Below are positions 24,391 through 33,025 of a stretch of DNA of 64,000 nt, in pieces. Positions within the stretch are counted from its first letter, which is position 1; each line of letters starts with the position of its first letter. The stretch lies in the NCBI GenBank assembly GCA_965200435.1, contig OZ241337.1, positions 806,001 to 870,000 of the forward strand. The letters run 5' to 3'. The notes beneath the pieces were generated by a model. It had not been told where the DNA came from and made no database searches. It was given only the letters and a program-made list of their open reading frames with translations. A program made the translations under genes and the position numbers. This DNA is from Bin75 sp965200435 (lineage in GTDB: Bacteria > Nitrospirota > Nitrospiria > Nitrospirales > UBA8639).

Positions 24391-24711
24391 TCAAGCGAGA
24401 TGGTTGTAGACGTCGGTTTCCGCCGCGAGATCGGCTTTGGCCTCGACCTTGCGGGCTTTGTGAAGCTGATAGCGGGCTTCTATCCCCAGCCAGATGCCGG
24501 CATCGAGGCCAAGCACTTTCTCAAATTGAAGCGCGGTCCTGGGTTCAACGGGAGCCTGACCGGCGATGATCTCGCTGATGAGCTTTGCGGAACGGCCACA
24601 CCGCCTGGCGAACTCTGCATGGGAGAGGCGTTGACTCTGCAAGTGTTCCTCTACGACCCAGCCGGGCGGAACAGCGTAGTCGGGTTCGTAAGAATAGGTC
24701 GTGACGGCCAC
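24391..24711 (-). CDS. HigA-like XRE antitoxin/regulator
   Basis: GTG start at 24711 with AAGGAGG 7 bp upstream. In 106 residues the HTH region reads VVEEHLQSQRLSHAEFARRC followed by GRSAKLISEIIAGQAPVEPRTAL and LGLDAGIWLGIEARYQ, the typical HigA pattern (VPPG..L.E.L...., ALQLE..LG....W...E..Y). Longer relatives carry an ImmA/IrrE-like C-terminal domain that is absent here. No HigB-like toxin gene is seen beside it. It is followed by a helicase remnant and an AbiJ-like gene, so it may regulate that cluster. Confidence 0.75.
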   Translation of the reverse strand: MAVTTYSYEPDYAVPPGWVVEEHLQSQRLSHAEFARRCGRSAKLISEIIAGQAPVEPRTALQFEKVLGLDAGIWLGIEARYQLHKARKVEAKADLAAETDVYNHLA

Positions 24712-24939
24712 GTCGTTTCCTCCTTCAATGCTAATCCATAATTTCGATGATTTAGATGGATAGAAGCGAAAAAGCAAGCAGCGGCATGGGACTACAGGTG
24801 GTGCCCCATACACTGCCTTGCGACGGGTTGGGAACATCAGGTAATCTTGGTCGGCTATCGTGATGCTTGGCAGGTCGTTCCTGTATGTGTTCACCAATTC
24901 GTTGACAGAATGGTCAGCTCAAGCGGGAGCCACCGGATG

Positions 24940-25150
24940 CGTTCCCTCCTCCGAGTCTCCTCTCCCTTGATGGGAGAGGAGTAAGGTGAGGGTGAGGAAT
25001 AAAAGGGGCTCTTGGCAAGTCCCTCGTCGCCGTTGTCTGTTTGGCAAACACAGGGGGCATCTGGCCGTACAGGAGCATTCACCTTCTGCTGCCTCACCCT
25101 CACCCCAGCCCTCTCCCGTCAAGGGAGAGAAGAGGGAAGGGGAAGGAGGA
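24940..25150. repeat. CTCTCCC-type palindromic repeats flanking an intergenic spacer
   Basis: CTCCTCTCCCTTGATGGGAG near 24957 and CCCTCTCCCGTCAAGGGAGA near 25108 are in the same arrangement as those around the DUF559 gene at 2211-2790, with AGGTGAGGGTGAGG and CCTCACCCTCACCCC arms pointing inward. The 100 bp between them shows no convincing gene. The 24712-25230 interval holds nothing else recognised. Confidence 0.75.
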
Positions 25151-25230
25151 AGTGGGGAAGGAAAAAGCGGAAACTGTCAACGAATTACTGAACATTTACA
25201 GTCCCTGGTGCCATTCCTGACGTGAGTTGC

Positions 25231-25953
25231 ATGAGCCCCGTTCAAGCTACCCCTTCCGACGTCGAATCGCTTGTCCTGGAACTCCGGGCGCATCCGGTCA
25301 ATACCAACGAATTTTTCCGAACGTTCAGGTCTCGCAAACTTCGGCCTCGACAACTCCGGGATTTTGTCCGGCAATACCATTATTTTTGCCTCCATTTCGT
25401 CAAGGTCCTGGAAGGGCTGCTGTACCACACCCCAGTCCACGAGATAGAAATGCGTACCGAGTTGGTCAAGACCTTGTACTCGGAGTTAGGCAGCGGGTCG
25501 CCCGACCGCGTGCACATCCGGCAACTCGAGCGGTTTGCGCGTGCCATTGGGCTTCAGCCGAAGGATCTCCAAGGCACCGTCCCGATCCCCGAAGTGATGA
25601 GCTACCTCGACACATTGCGGCGGTTATTTCTTCACTCCGGACATTTGACCGCGTTGGGAGCGGCCTTGGCCGTCGAAACCACCGCGGCGTCCGAATTCCG
25701 ATATTTCGTGCCGGGCCTCGAACAATATCAACAGTTTCATCCCGGGGAGTTGGAATTTTTCACGCTACACCTGGCAGAGGAACAACACCACAGCAGTTGG
25801 CTGGTTGAAGCCGTTCACAAGACGGCCCGGTCCGAGGATGACGTGCGTCGAGTGGCTGGAGGCGCACGGGAAGCCGCCGATGCCTGGTCGGAGTTCTGGT
25901 CGGGGATGTATCGGATGGTCTTTGACGCCAACCCCGCCGGCTCGCGCGATTAA
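25231..25953 (+). CDS. Haem-oxygenase-like diiron protein (TenA/PqqC/CADD superfamily)
   Basis: ATG 25231 (MSPVQATPSD), with an in-frame GTG at 25222 possible. The 240-residue all-helical protein shows the superfamily pattern FVRQYHYFCLHF, then LYSELGSGSPDRVH (Glu and His), GAALAVETTA (Glu), and HLAEEQHHSSWL (His/Glu/His), consistent with the metal ligands of haem-oxygenase-like diiron oxidases. It is clearly not a haem oxygenase. It is followed 44 bp later by a methyltransferase with a PqqD-like N-terminus, which suggests joint modification of a peptide or small molecule. Confidence 0.75.
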   Translation: MSPVQATPSDVESLVLELRAHPVNTNEFFRTFRSRKLRPRQLRDFVRQYHYFCLHFVKVLEGLLYHTPVHEIEMRTELVKTLYSELGSGSPDRVHIRQLERFARAIGLQPKDLQGTVPIPEVMSYLDTLRRLFLHSGHLTALGAALAVETTAASEFRYFVPGLEQYQQFHPGELEFFTLHLAEEQHHSSWLVEAVHKTARSEDDVRRVAGGAREAADAWSEFWSGMYRMVFDANPAGSRD

Positions 25954-25954
25954 T

Positions 25955-25990
25955 TCTCCCTCACCTTCCCCTCTCCAGGGGGAGAGGGGA
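25955..25990. repeat. Short palindromic repeat between the diiron protein and methyltransferase genes
   Basis: CCCCTCTCCAGGGGGAGAGG near 25970 forms a hairpin of the CTCTCCC family. It occupies nearly the whole 44-bp gap. Confidence 0.6.
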
Positions 25991-25997
25991 AAAACGA

Positions 25998-27482
25998 ATG
26001 ACCTCAGACCCTGTCCCATCCCTTCAACCCCTTGCCTTGGAGGGCGAGATTCTCCAACAGCGGGCTTGGCGCATGCCGGACCTCGTAGTGTACCAGCGCG
26101 CGGCCCATGAATGGTGGGTCACGCCCTTGGATGAAGATCTGCCCCTGATCCGGCTGAACCGGATGGGCGCCTCCCTCCTTGGGGCCATGGATGGCCGCCT
26201 GTCGATCGGCGTACTCCTGGAGCAATTCGGCAAATGGGTCTGTGGCGCCAATCAGGAAACCGGCCGGTGGTTCCTCGAACGGTGGTCCTTGCCCCGCTAT
26301 TCGTTGTGTTATTTCGGGACGGACCCGCCAAGCGGGCACAGCGTCAACGCGAAGTGGGACCTTCTCCTCCAAAAGGTACGCGAACAATGGCATGAAAACG
26401 TGGCGGTCGAAAGCGAGGAACACCTCACGGAGTTTCATCATAAAGGTATTCAAAGCCATCATGGCCATTTCGAAATCGTGGAAACCACGGTTTCCCATCT
26501 CCTCCGTGAACCCTGCGACGCGCTGCATGGCTTCTCTTACGGCCAATTGCTCGCCAAAACCTTCCGGCAGTTGGGATGGTGGAGTCCGAAACCGCAACGA
26601 GTCGTGGAGGTGGGGGCGGGCCTGGGCTACCTGTCTCAGGAAATGGCGAAAGAATTTTCACCACTCGAACGACGTGGCGTGGAATACATCTTTCTGGACC
26701 TCACCCGGGCTTTTTTGCAATCCCAGTTCGCGTTAGCCGTGAAAGCCGGGTGGGACGCCAAAATTCTGAATGCGAACGCGGAACAGCTGCCCTTGGCCGA
26801 GGCTAGCGTGGACTTGGTCATCGACAATGAAAACCTGGCGGATATGACCCCCATCCACTTGTCCCGGGAAGAACTGGAGACGCGCAAGGGCGCGACACCC
26901 GAGCACCAGCAAAGCCTGGACCTCATCCAAAAGCTCCGCTTGAACCTCGATACCCCGTATCCCGACGAAGCGATCTTCAACTATGGCGCCATTCAATTCC
27001 TGCACGAACTCTGGCGCGTCCTCAAACCGGGTGGGCGGGCGTTGCTCATCGAATTCGGGATTGATTCAGGCTGGCCCGACCCCGTGCGGCTCCCCGGCCA
27101 TACGGAATACGAAGTGCAATTTACCTATCTGCGTCACGCCGCCAGATGGCTCGGATTTCGGGAACAATACTGCGCGCTGCCCCAATTGCTTTCCATCCGA
27201 CGGGAGACGCAAGTGTTGTGCACCGGCGCCGCCTATGCCATACGACGCTTTCAGGAAGCCGATGGCAAAACGTTCGCCGTACGGGCATACACCGAATCGG
27301 AATTAAAGGACTCGCTCGGTGAGACGCTGACCAAACTGACTGGCCTGCACTATCACAACGTCCTCGACCCAGCCTGGTTCGGGTTGTGGGACTTCAACGC
27401 CCTGATCCTGGAGAAACCCGGAGGGTTCCAGCGTCCCGCCTATAAAGAATCCCAAGGCTTTCGCTGGTACAGTCAGCGGTAA
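25998..27482 (+). CDS. PqqD-like domain fused to a SAM-dependent methyltransferase
   Basis: This is a 494-residue protein. Residues about 20-80 (WRMPDLVVYQ, then PLIRLNRMGASLLGAMDGRL, then SIGVLLEQFG) resemble PqqD, the peptide-recognition fold of many peptide-modifying enzymes. The class I methyltransferase core follows from about residue 195: RVVEVGAGLGYLSQEM (motif I), AEQLPLAEASVDLVIDNENL (motifs II/III) and ELWRVLKPGGRALLIEFG. A C-terminal extension of about 100 residues is unassigned. Neighbouring the diiron protein, it may modify a peptide or cofactor precursor. No precursor-peptide gene was found nearby. Confidence 0.62.
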   Translation: MTSDPVPSLQPLALEGEILQQRAWRMPDLVVYQRAAHEWWVTPLDEDLPLIRLNRMGASLLGAMDGRLSIGVLLEQFGKWVCGANQETGRWFLERWSLPRYSLCYFGTDPPSGHSVNAKWDLLLQKVREQWHENVAVESEEHLTEFHHKGIQSHHGHFEIVETTVSHLLREPCDALHGFSYGQLLAKTFRQLGWWSPKPQRVVEVGAGLGYLSQEMAKEFSPLERRGVEYIFLDLTRAFLQSQFALAVKAGWDAKILNANAEQLPLAEASVDLVIDNENLADMTPIHLSREELETRKGATPEHQQSLDLIQKLRLNLDTPYPDEAIFNYGAIQFLHELWRVLKPGGRALLIEFGIDSGWPDPVRLPGHTEYEVQFTYLRHAARWLGFREQYCALPQLLSIRRETQVLCTGAAYAIRRFQEADGKTFAVRAYTESELKDSLGETLTKLTGLHYHNVLDPAWFGLWDFNALILEKPGGFQRPAYKESQGFRWYSQR

Positions 27483-27483
27483 G

Positions 27484-28452
27484 TCAAGGCTGATGGGCGA
27501 GGTGCACCAGGACGCCTTCCCGCAGCCCGTACTCGCTCACGATGCACCGGTCGGCGTTCAGATCTTCCATCACGCAACGCAGAATGAGGACCCCCGCGGC
27601 AATGACTTCTTCTCGGCCCACTTCCAGGCCGGGTATCCCCACGCGGGCCGCGTGCGTTTTGCCGAACACGTCGCGCTCGATACGCTGAATCACGGGAAGC
27701 TCCAACACGTAATTCTGAATTCTCGCGGCGTCATAGGAGGAAAGTCCTTGGGCCATAGCCGCCAACGAGGTAATCGTCCCGGCAGTGCCCACAAGGGTCA
27801 GTTCCGTCACGTCTCCGATCTTCTGTCGAGCATCGTGGGTAAGGTCCCGGATCAAGGTTTCCGCCTGTTGAATTTCCTCGGCACGCGGCGGATCGCTCCG
27901 TAACACCCGCTCCGTCAATCGCACCACCCCCATGTCAATCGACGTCATCTTGAGGGGCTGCCCGTACCGGCTCGCGATGAATTCCGTACTCCCGCCTCCG
28001 ATATCCAACCCCAGGATCTCCCGAACGTCCGGCAGACCGGAGCGAATTCCGAGAAAGGTACGTCGCGCCTCCTCCTCTCCATCGATGACCTCGATCTCGA
28101 CGCCCGTTTCCCGCCTGACTCGATCCAGGAATTCTTCGCGATTCCCGGCTTCCCGCACGGCACTTGTGGCCACGGCCGTATACCGCTCGACGCCATGGCG
28201 TTCAATGATCGTTTTCCATCCCCGAATCGTCTCGATCACGCGCAACATGGCCTCCGGTTTGAGCGACCCGGTCAAGTCCACCCCTTCGCCCAACCGCAAA
28301 ATTTTCCGTTCCGAACGGATCGTGTGAAGCGGGCCCTCAACCTCGGGAGACACCGCTGCCACCAACAACCGGCAGGTCAGGGTCCCGATATCAATTCCTG
28401 CGACGCGCACCGGCTTTATCCGATCGCTCCCATGTCCAGTTTGGTCTGCCAT
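27484..28452 (-). CDS. Exopolyphosphatase/guanosine pentaphosphatase (Ppx/GppA family)
   Basis: The 322 residues show both ASKHA phosphate-binding motifs: VAGIDIGTLTCRLLVA (about 16-31) and ILGLDIGGGSTEFI (about 143-156), with GTAGTITSLAAM later. It hydrolyses polyphosphate or pppGpp; short members of about 300-320 residues without the C-terminal HD-like domain are common. The ATG at 28452 lies inside the 3' end of recG (37-bp overlap), implying coupling. Confidence 0.9.
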   Translation of the reverse strand: MADQTGHGSDRIKPVRVAGIDIGTLTCRLLVAAVSPEVEGPLHTIRSERKILRLGEGVDLTGSLKPEAMLRVIETIRGWKTIIERHGVERYTAVATSAVREAGNREEFLDRVRRETGVEIEVIDGEEEARRTFLGIRSGLPDVREILGLDIGGGSTEFIASRYGQPLKMTSIDMGVVRLTERVLRSDPPRAEEIQQAETLIRDLTHDARQKIGDVTELTLVGTAGTITSLAAMAQGLSSYDAARIQNYVLELPVIQRIERDVFGKTHAARVGIPGLEVGREEVIAAGVLILRCVMEDLNADRCIVSEYGLREGVLVHLAHQP

Positions 28453-31070
28453 CTTCGCCACACGGCGGCTTTGAGTCGTTGATGGTCCGGGCGGGACAGA
28501 TCCGGATCCTGCACTATCAGGGCAAACGCCTCTTGCCTGGCCTGCTCCAACACCAGGGCATCCCGCACCAGGTTCATGACTCGAAATTCAGGGATTCCCG
28601 ATTGCCGGGTTCCCAACATTTCACCCGGTCCACGGATGCGGAGATCCTGTTCGGCGATCGCAAATCCATCCGAGCACTGTACCATCGCTTTCAGCCGCTG
28701 CTCAGCGGTGTGCGTCGGCCCGGTGTGCATGCGCGTGCGCTCCGTGGACGGCTTCTCATCGAACGGCAATGCCCCCCTCATCCCCACCCTCTCCCTGGGG
28801 GAGAGGGAGACAGCAGGAACGTCGGGGACAGGCATTTTGCCCGCAGGGCGGACACGCAGGTCCGCCCCTACAATCAGGAAACAGAAGGAACGTTGCGCAC
28901 CACGCCCAACCCGCCCACGAAGCTGGTGGAGTTGGGCCAACCCGAACCGGTCGGCATGCTCGATCACCATCACCGTGGCATTGGGCACATCCAAGCCCAC
29001 TTCGATCACGGTCGTGGATGCCAGAATTTGCACGTCTCCCGCCCGAAACGCCTTCATGATTCTGGCCCTTTCATCGGACTTCATACGTCCGTGAAGAATT
29101 CCTACGCTCATCCCGAGGAATTCTGTTTCCTGTAATCGTTCCGCCGCCTGCGTCACCGCTTCGAGGTCGAGTTTTTCGGATTCCTCCACCAACGGATACA
29201 CAATGTAGGCTTGCCGCCCCGCGCTGACTTCCTTCCGCACCAACTCATAAGCCCTAGACCGCGCGTTGTGGCGAAAGACGCGCGTCCGGATGGGCTGGCG
29301 TCCCGCAGGCAACTCGTCGATGACGGACACGTCGAGATCTCCATAGATGGTCATGGACAGGGTCCGGGGTATCGGGGTGGCGGTCATCACCAGGACGTCG
29401 GGGTGCAGGGCTTTCTCTCGCAGTTTCCCTCGCTGCAGCACGCCGAATTTGTGTTGCTCATCCACACCCACGACTCCCAACTTCGCAAACCGGACGTCCT
29501 GTTCCAGAAGCGCGTGCGTCCCCACGATGAGTTGGACGTCTCCCGCGGCGATGCGCGCCAACACATCGGTCCGCTCTTTTTGCGACAGCCCTCCGGTCAC
29601 AAAGGCAACGGAAATCTGAAGAGCGTCGAGATACGGCTGGATGGTCAACACGTGTTGTTCGGCCAGAATCTCGGTGGGAGCCATCAGGACGGCTTGATAC
29701 CCATCCCCACAGGCCGCCAACATGGTATGCAGGGCCACGATGGTTTTTCCCGATCCCACGTCTCCCTGGAGCAACCGGTTCATAGGCCGGGGCTCGCGCA
29801 TATCCGCTTCGATCTCGGTAATCACCCGTCGTTGGGCGTCAGTCAGTTGAAACGGCAATTGCTTCCGCAACGGTGCGGTGAATTTGCCGGTGAGCCGAAA
29901 GGCAATACCGGGCGCCGTTGATTGATTCATGCGTTGTCGAAGCGCCAGGGCCAATTGCAAGAGGAAGCCTTCTTCAAAAGCCAAGCGGTGATGCGCCAAC
30001 GTCTTCCACTCGTTGAGCAAGGACAGATCTTCCCCGTTCTCCGGAAAATGCAGGGTCGCAATCGCTGCCTCCAATGAGGGCCAATGGTGCTGCTGCAGGA
30101 AACGCGGGGGCAGCGGGTCTTGCAAGTCGGAGCCGTACTCTTCCAGCAGGCCCCATATGATCCGGCGAAGATGCCGGGAACTCAGTCCGCGTGTTTCATG
30201 ATAAACAGGCACAATGCGTCCGACGTGGAGCAGCAGATCCTCATCCTCATCCACCACCTCATACTGCGGAGTCCTCATTTGGAGCCCGACCTGCCGAGGG
30301 TGCGCCACCACCGGACCGCTGAGCACCACTCGCAACCCGTTCTGAAGCACGCCGTCCAGATAATTCTGGTTGAAAAACACGACTTCCACCACACCTGTTT
30401 TATCACGAACCGACAGCGTAAAGAGGGTCATATTCCGTCGTCGCGTCCGCCGGAGCCCGGCTTGATGGATGGTTCCGGCAATCGTGGCTTTCTCACCCGG
30501 CACCAGTTGCGAGATGGACACGATGCGGGAGCGGTCTTCATACCGCCAGGGCAAAAACCACAAGGCATCCTCTATCGTGCGAATCCCCAATTTTTCGAGT
30601 AACAGCGCACGCCTGGGACCTACCCCTTTGGCAAACCGGATGTCCGTCTGGTGTAACGTGCGGTTCGACGTCTCGTGGGGCTTCTTCGCGCCACGCGAGT
30701 CACCTTGATCGTCCCAACCCCTGCGGTCCGTCTCGGGTTCCGGGCTTGGCGGGGAATCTGAAGTCTGCTGAGGTACCATGGTGGATAAACGACTCAGGAC
30801 CCGCCTGGCCGCCTCGAATCGGTCCGGGGTCCGCGCCGGATCTCCCTGCTCCTGAAACAAAAAGCGCAAGACCAATAATTCCGCTTCGATGCGTGCGGGA
30901 AACACCATGTTCCGCAACGCCTCGACAATAAGCGTGGAAACGAACGAATCGAGATGGATCGAGGCGGCACCCTGATCTTCACAGGCTGATTGAATCGGGC
31001 GATTCAACCGGTTCAAAAGCGTCTGTACCCTCTGTAGGGTCTGCGTGTCCTCCGGCGCGTTTCTCTCCAT
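28416..31070 (-). CDS. recG: ATP-dependent DNA helicase RecG with a repeat-derived insertion
   Basis: The 884-residue protein starts at ATG 31070 (MERNAPEDTQ). It has a long N-terminal extension, a wedge/OB domain (PGEKATIAGTIHQAGLRRTRRRN), Walker A GDVGSGKTIVAL, the DEQH box (GVVGVDEQHKFGVLQR), motif III MTATPIPRTL, and motifs V/VI (TTVIEVGLDVPNA, QLRGRVGRG). RecG remodels stalled forks and branched DNA. After RSFCFL (about residue 732) there is an extra segment of about 55 residues made of two palindromic repeats before RLKAMVQCSDGF, at a surface loop between motif VI and the C-terminus. Confidence 0.95.
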   Translation of the reverse strand: MERNAPEDTQTLQRVQTLLNRLNRPIQSACEDQGAASIHLDSFVSTLIVEALRNMVFPARIEAELLVLRFLFQEQGDPARTPDRFEAARRVLSRLSTMVPQQTSDSPPSPEPETDRRGWDDQGDSRGAKKPHETSNRTLHQTDIRFAKGVGPRRALLLEKLGIRTIEDALWFLPWRYEDRSRIVSISQLVPGEKATIAGTIHQAGLRRTRRRNMTLFTLSVRDKTGVVEVVFFNQNYLDGVLQNGLRVVLSGPVVAHPRQVGLQMRTPQYEVVDEDEDLLLHVGRIVPVYHETRGLSSRHLRRIIWGLLEEYGSDLQDPLPPRFLQQHHWPSLEAAIATLHFPENGEDLSLLNEWKTLAHHRLAFEEGFLLQLALALRQRMNQSTAPGIAFRLTGKFTAPLRKQLPFQLTDAQRRVITEIEADMREPRPMNRLLQGDVGSGKTIVALHTMLAACGDGYQAVLMAPTEILAEQHVLTIQPYLDALQISVAFVTGGLSQKERTDVLARIAAGDVQLIVGTHALLEQDVRFAKLGVVGVDEQHKFGVLQRGKLREKALHPDVLVMTATPIPRTLSMTIYGDLDVSVIDELPAGRQPIRTRVFRHNARSRAYELVRKEVSAGRQAYIVYPLVEESEKLDLEAVTQAAERLQETEFLGMSVGILHGRMKSDERARIMKAFRAGDVQILASTTVIEVGLDVPNATVMVIEHADRFGLAQLHQLRGRVGRGAQRSFCFLIVGADLRVRPAGKMPVPDVPAVSLSPRERVGMRGALPFDEKPSTERTRMHTGPTHTAEQRLKAMVQCSDGFAIAEQDLRIRGPGEMLGTRQSGIPEFRVMNLVRDALVLEQARQEAFALIVQDPDLSRPDHQRLKAAVWRRWQTKLDMGAIG
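28770..28868. repeat. Two palindromic repeats inside recG
   Basis: CACCCTCTCCCTGGGGGAGA (near 28787) belongs to the CTCTCCC family, and GGGCGGACACGCAGGTCCGC (28846-28865) belongs to the family also present twice in ftsK. Both are read in frame, giving AVSLSPRERVGMRG and VGADLRVRPAGK. Confidence 0.85.
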
Positions 31071-31291
31071 CTCAGGGTGAATAGTACAAAGTGTCTGCAA
31101 GGAATTCCAGAAGCCTTCAAGGAAAAATGACTCCCCCTTGCGGAGAAGCCAAGCGCACCGCCCGCCGGCGGGGAATTCTAAGCGAACAGCATTTGTGACA
31201 GACCCGGAACAACGGTTGTCAGAAGAATCCACCGTATGGTATCAGGAGGACTCTATTCTACGTTCTTTCTTGAAGGAAAGGAGGCCCCGAG

Positions 31292-31480
31292 ATGGCTTTT
31301 GCCTGTGTCGTATGTGGAAAAAAACGCATGAGTGGAAATAACGTTAGTCATGCCAATAATAAAACGAAGCGGGTCTTTCGCCCCAACCTGCAAACCGTTC
31401 GTGCGTTACTCAACGGAGCGGTGCGACGCATTCGGATCTGCACCCGGTGCCTGCGATCCGGCCTGATTCAAAAAGCGTAA
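31292..31480 (+). CDS. rpmB: 50S ribosomal protein bL28
   Basis: The 62-residue basic protein MAFACVVCGKKRMSGNNVSH...RRIRICTRCLRSGLIQKA is a complete bL28. The CxxC pairs (CVVCG and CTRC) mark the zinc-binding form. AAGGAGG lies 7 bp before the ATG. It is divergent from recG, with a 221-bp intergenic region, and is followed by a hairpin. Confidence 0.96.
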   Translation: MAFACVVCGKKRMSGNNVSHANNKTKRVFRPNLQTVRALLNGAVRRIRICTRCLRSGLIQKA

Positions 31481-31530
31481 AGCTGCCTCTGACAGCTTGC
31501 GTTATCCCCCGAACTCTCTCCACCTCTCCA

Positions 31531-31556
31531 GGTGACGGCCACGGAACGCCGTCACC
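31531..31556 (+). terminator. Hairpin downstream of rpmB
   Basis: A perfect 9-bp stem, GGTGACGGC/GCCGTCACC, with an 8-nt loop lies 50 bp after the rpmB stop and before the convergent msrB stop. No T-tract follows in either direction, so intrinsic termination is only possible. Confidence 0.4.
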
Positions 31557-31594
31557 GAGTCAGCATTCTTACCGACACCGGCCTGCAGCGCGAT

Positions 31595-32104
31595 TTATGC
31601 TACCCGAAACTGGAGCGCTGCGGAATTGATGCAATACCGAAGGCCGGTCGGTGGGGGGCCATCTTCGAAAATATGACCCAGGTGGCCGTCACAGCGGGCA
31701 CAATGCACCTCAGTTCTGGGATAGATTAATTTCCAATCGGTTTTGGTCCCGATAACCCGGTCGGAGAGCGGCTGCCAGAAACTCGGCCAACCGGTTTTGC
31801 TGTCATACTTGACCTCCGAGGAGAACAGCGCCAAGTCACAGCCCGCACAATGGTACACCCCCTTGTCCTTGTTTGCATGATAGACATTGGCAAACGGCCG
31901 CTCCGTCCCTTCCTGACGAAGCACGTAATATTGTTGCGGGGTCAAGACGGTCTTCCACTCTTCGTCGGTTTTGACGATTTTGACGATGGCATCCGGTTCC
32001 TTTTTCGTCGTAGCCAGCACGGGCGAGAAGCCCATGGCTTTCACCATGAGGCCCAACCCCGCTAACGCCCCTATCTGCAAGATCGTTCGTCTTCCGATCT
32101 CCAT
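31595..32104 (-). CDS. msrB: Exported methionine sulfoxide reductase MsrB with Tat-like signal
   Basis: ATG 32104 (MEIGRRTILQIGALAGLGL) has AAGGAGG 7 bp upstream. Of 169 residues, the first about 35 form a twin-arginine-type signal. The MsrB domain has the zinc cysteines (CAGCDL, CARCDG), GWPSFWQP and the catalytic RYCINSAAL. It reduces methionine-R-sulfoxide, here presumably outside the cytoplasm. A Tat signal is unusual for MsrB, which is often cytoplasmic; it would allow a folded zinc protein to be exported. Confidence 0.9.
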   Translation of the reverse strand: MEIGRRTILQIGALAGLGLMVKAMGFSPVLATTKKEPDAIVKIVKTDEEWKTVLTPQQYYVLRQEGTERPFANVYHANKDKGVYHCAGCDLALFSSEVKYDSKTGWPSFWQPLSDRVIGTKTDWKLIYPRTEVHCARCDGHLGHIFEDGPPPTGLRYCINSAALQFRVA

Positions 32105-32359
32105 ACGTCCCCCTCCTTTCCGTTGCTTGCTGCTGTCGACTCTTCCGGCCACGGTGTCGTCGCCAGCGTACTTCTGATGATTCAGTCTACTCCGCAGCAA
32201 GCCGTTATGCCAGAGGCATGAAGCACGCTGACGAAGGATTGGTTGCAAGAATAACGGTTGAACCGGTTGGGGGGGATGGTGTCGTGTCAATCTGCTCTTT
32301 TCAACTAAACAGCCTGAGATACAGTACGTTCTCAGTTTGATGGTTGATAAAGATACCCT

Positions 32360-33025
32360 CTACCCGAACAGGAGCGAGAGCAGGTCGCTCGGTTGTTCAC
32401 AATAGTAATCGGGGTTGAGGACCAGGACTTTGTCTCGATTGCCGTACCCATAGCCGACAGCGCAGGCAGACAGGCCGGCAGTTTGGGCGGCCCGCACGTC
32501 GTTCGTGCTGTCGCCCACGAGTACGGCTTCTTCGGGTCGAACCGCAAGGCGATCCAGGATTCGCCACAGCATGCCCGGATCGGGCTTCAGATCAGACTGG
32601 TCGAGGGGACTCTCGATTGCGGCAAACTGTTCTTTGACCTTCAAGCCTTCGGTGATGCGTAAGGTATATTCCAACGATTTATTCGTGGCCAGAGCCTTCA
32701 TACGCGTATCCCTCCCGTCAAACAGCCGATCCAGGCCTGGATACAATTGTGTGGTATCCAGACAATGCGCCAAATACTGTCCGCGGAAGATCCGTAGCGC
32801 TTCTTCATAGCGCGCATCATTGTCCTCCCCGACGGACAGGCGTAACAGCCGTTTGACCCCGTCGCCCACAAAGGTAAAAATGCGTTCGGGGGGCAAGGTG
32901 GGTAAATCCAGGTCCGCGAGCGTGAGGTTCACCGAAGAGGCAATATCGTACTTGGAATCAATGAGGGTCCCGTCAAGATCGAAAATGACCAACCGAACGG
33001 AGTCCGCTATCGGTCCGTGGTTCAT
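32360..33025 (-). CDS. gph: Phosphoglycolate phosphatase-like HAD hydrolase
   Basis: The 221 residues show HAD motif I (LVIFDLDGTLIDSK), motif II (MKALATNKS), and motifs III/IV (LKPDPGML; AVLVGDSTNDVRAAQTAG), with a helical cap between. The layout fits Gph/PGPase, which removes 2-phosphoglycolate, although related substrates are possible. Its ATG overlaps the stop of the upstream gene by 4 bp in the lolA-containing minus-strand cluster. Confidence 0.85.
   Translation of the reverse strand: MNHGPIADSVRLVIFDLDGTLIDSKYDIASSVNLTLADLDLPTLPPERIFTFVGDGVKRLLRLSVGEDNDARYEEALRIFRGQYLAHCLDTTQLYPGLDRLFDGRDTRMKALATNKSLEYTLRITEGLKVKEQFAAIESPLDQSDLKPDPGMLWRILDRLAVRPEEAVLVGDSTNDVRAAQTAGLSACAVGYGYGNRDKVLVLNPDYYCEQPSDLLSLLFG

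Noticed and set aside
24986..25225. Possible precursor peptide gene upstream of the diiron protein/PqqD-methyltransferase pair
   Set aside because: The 79 codons are mostly translated palindromic repeat and Arg-rich spacer; no leader/core features or ribosome binding site.
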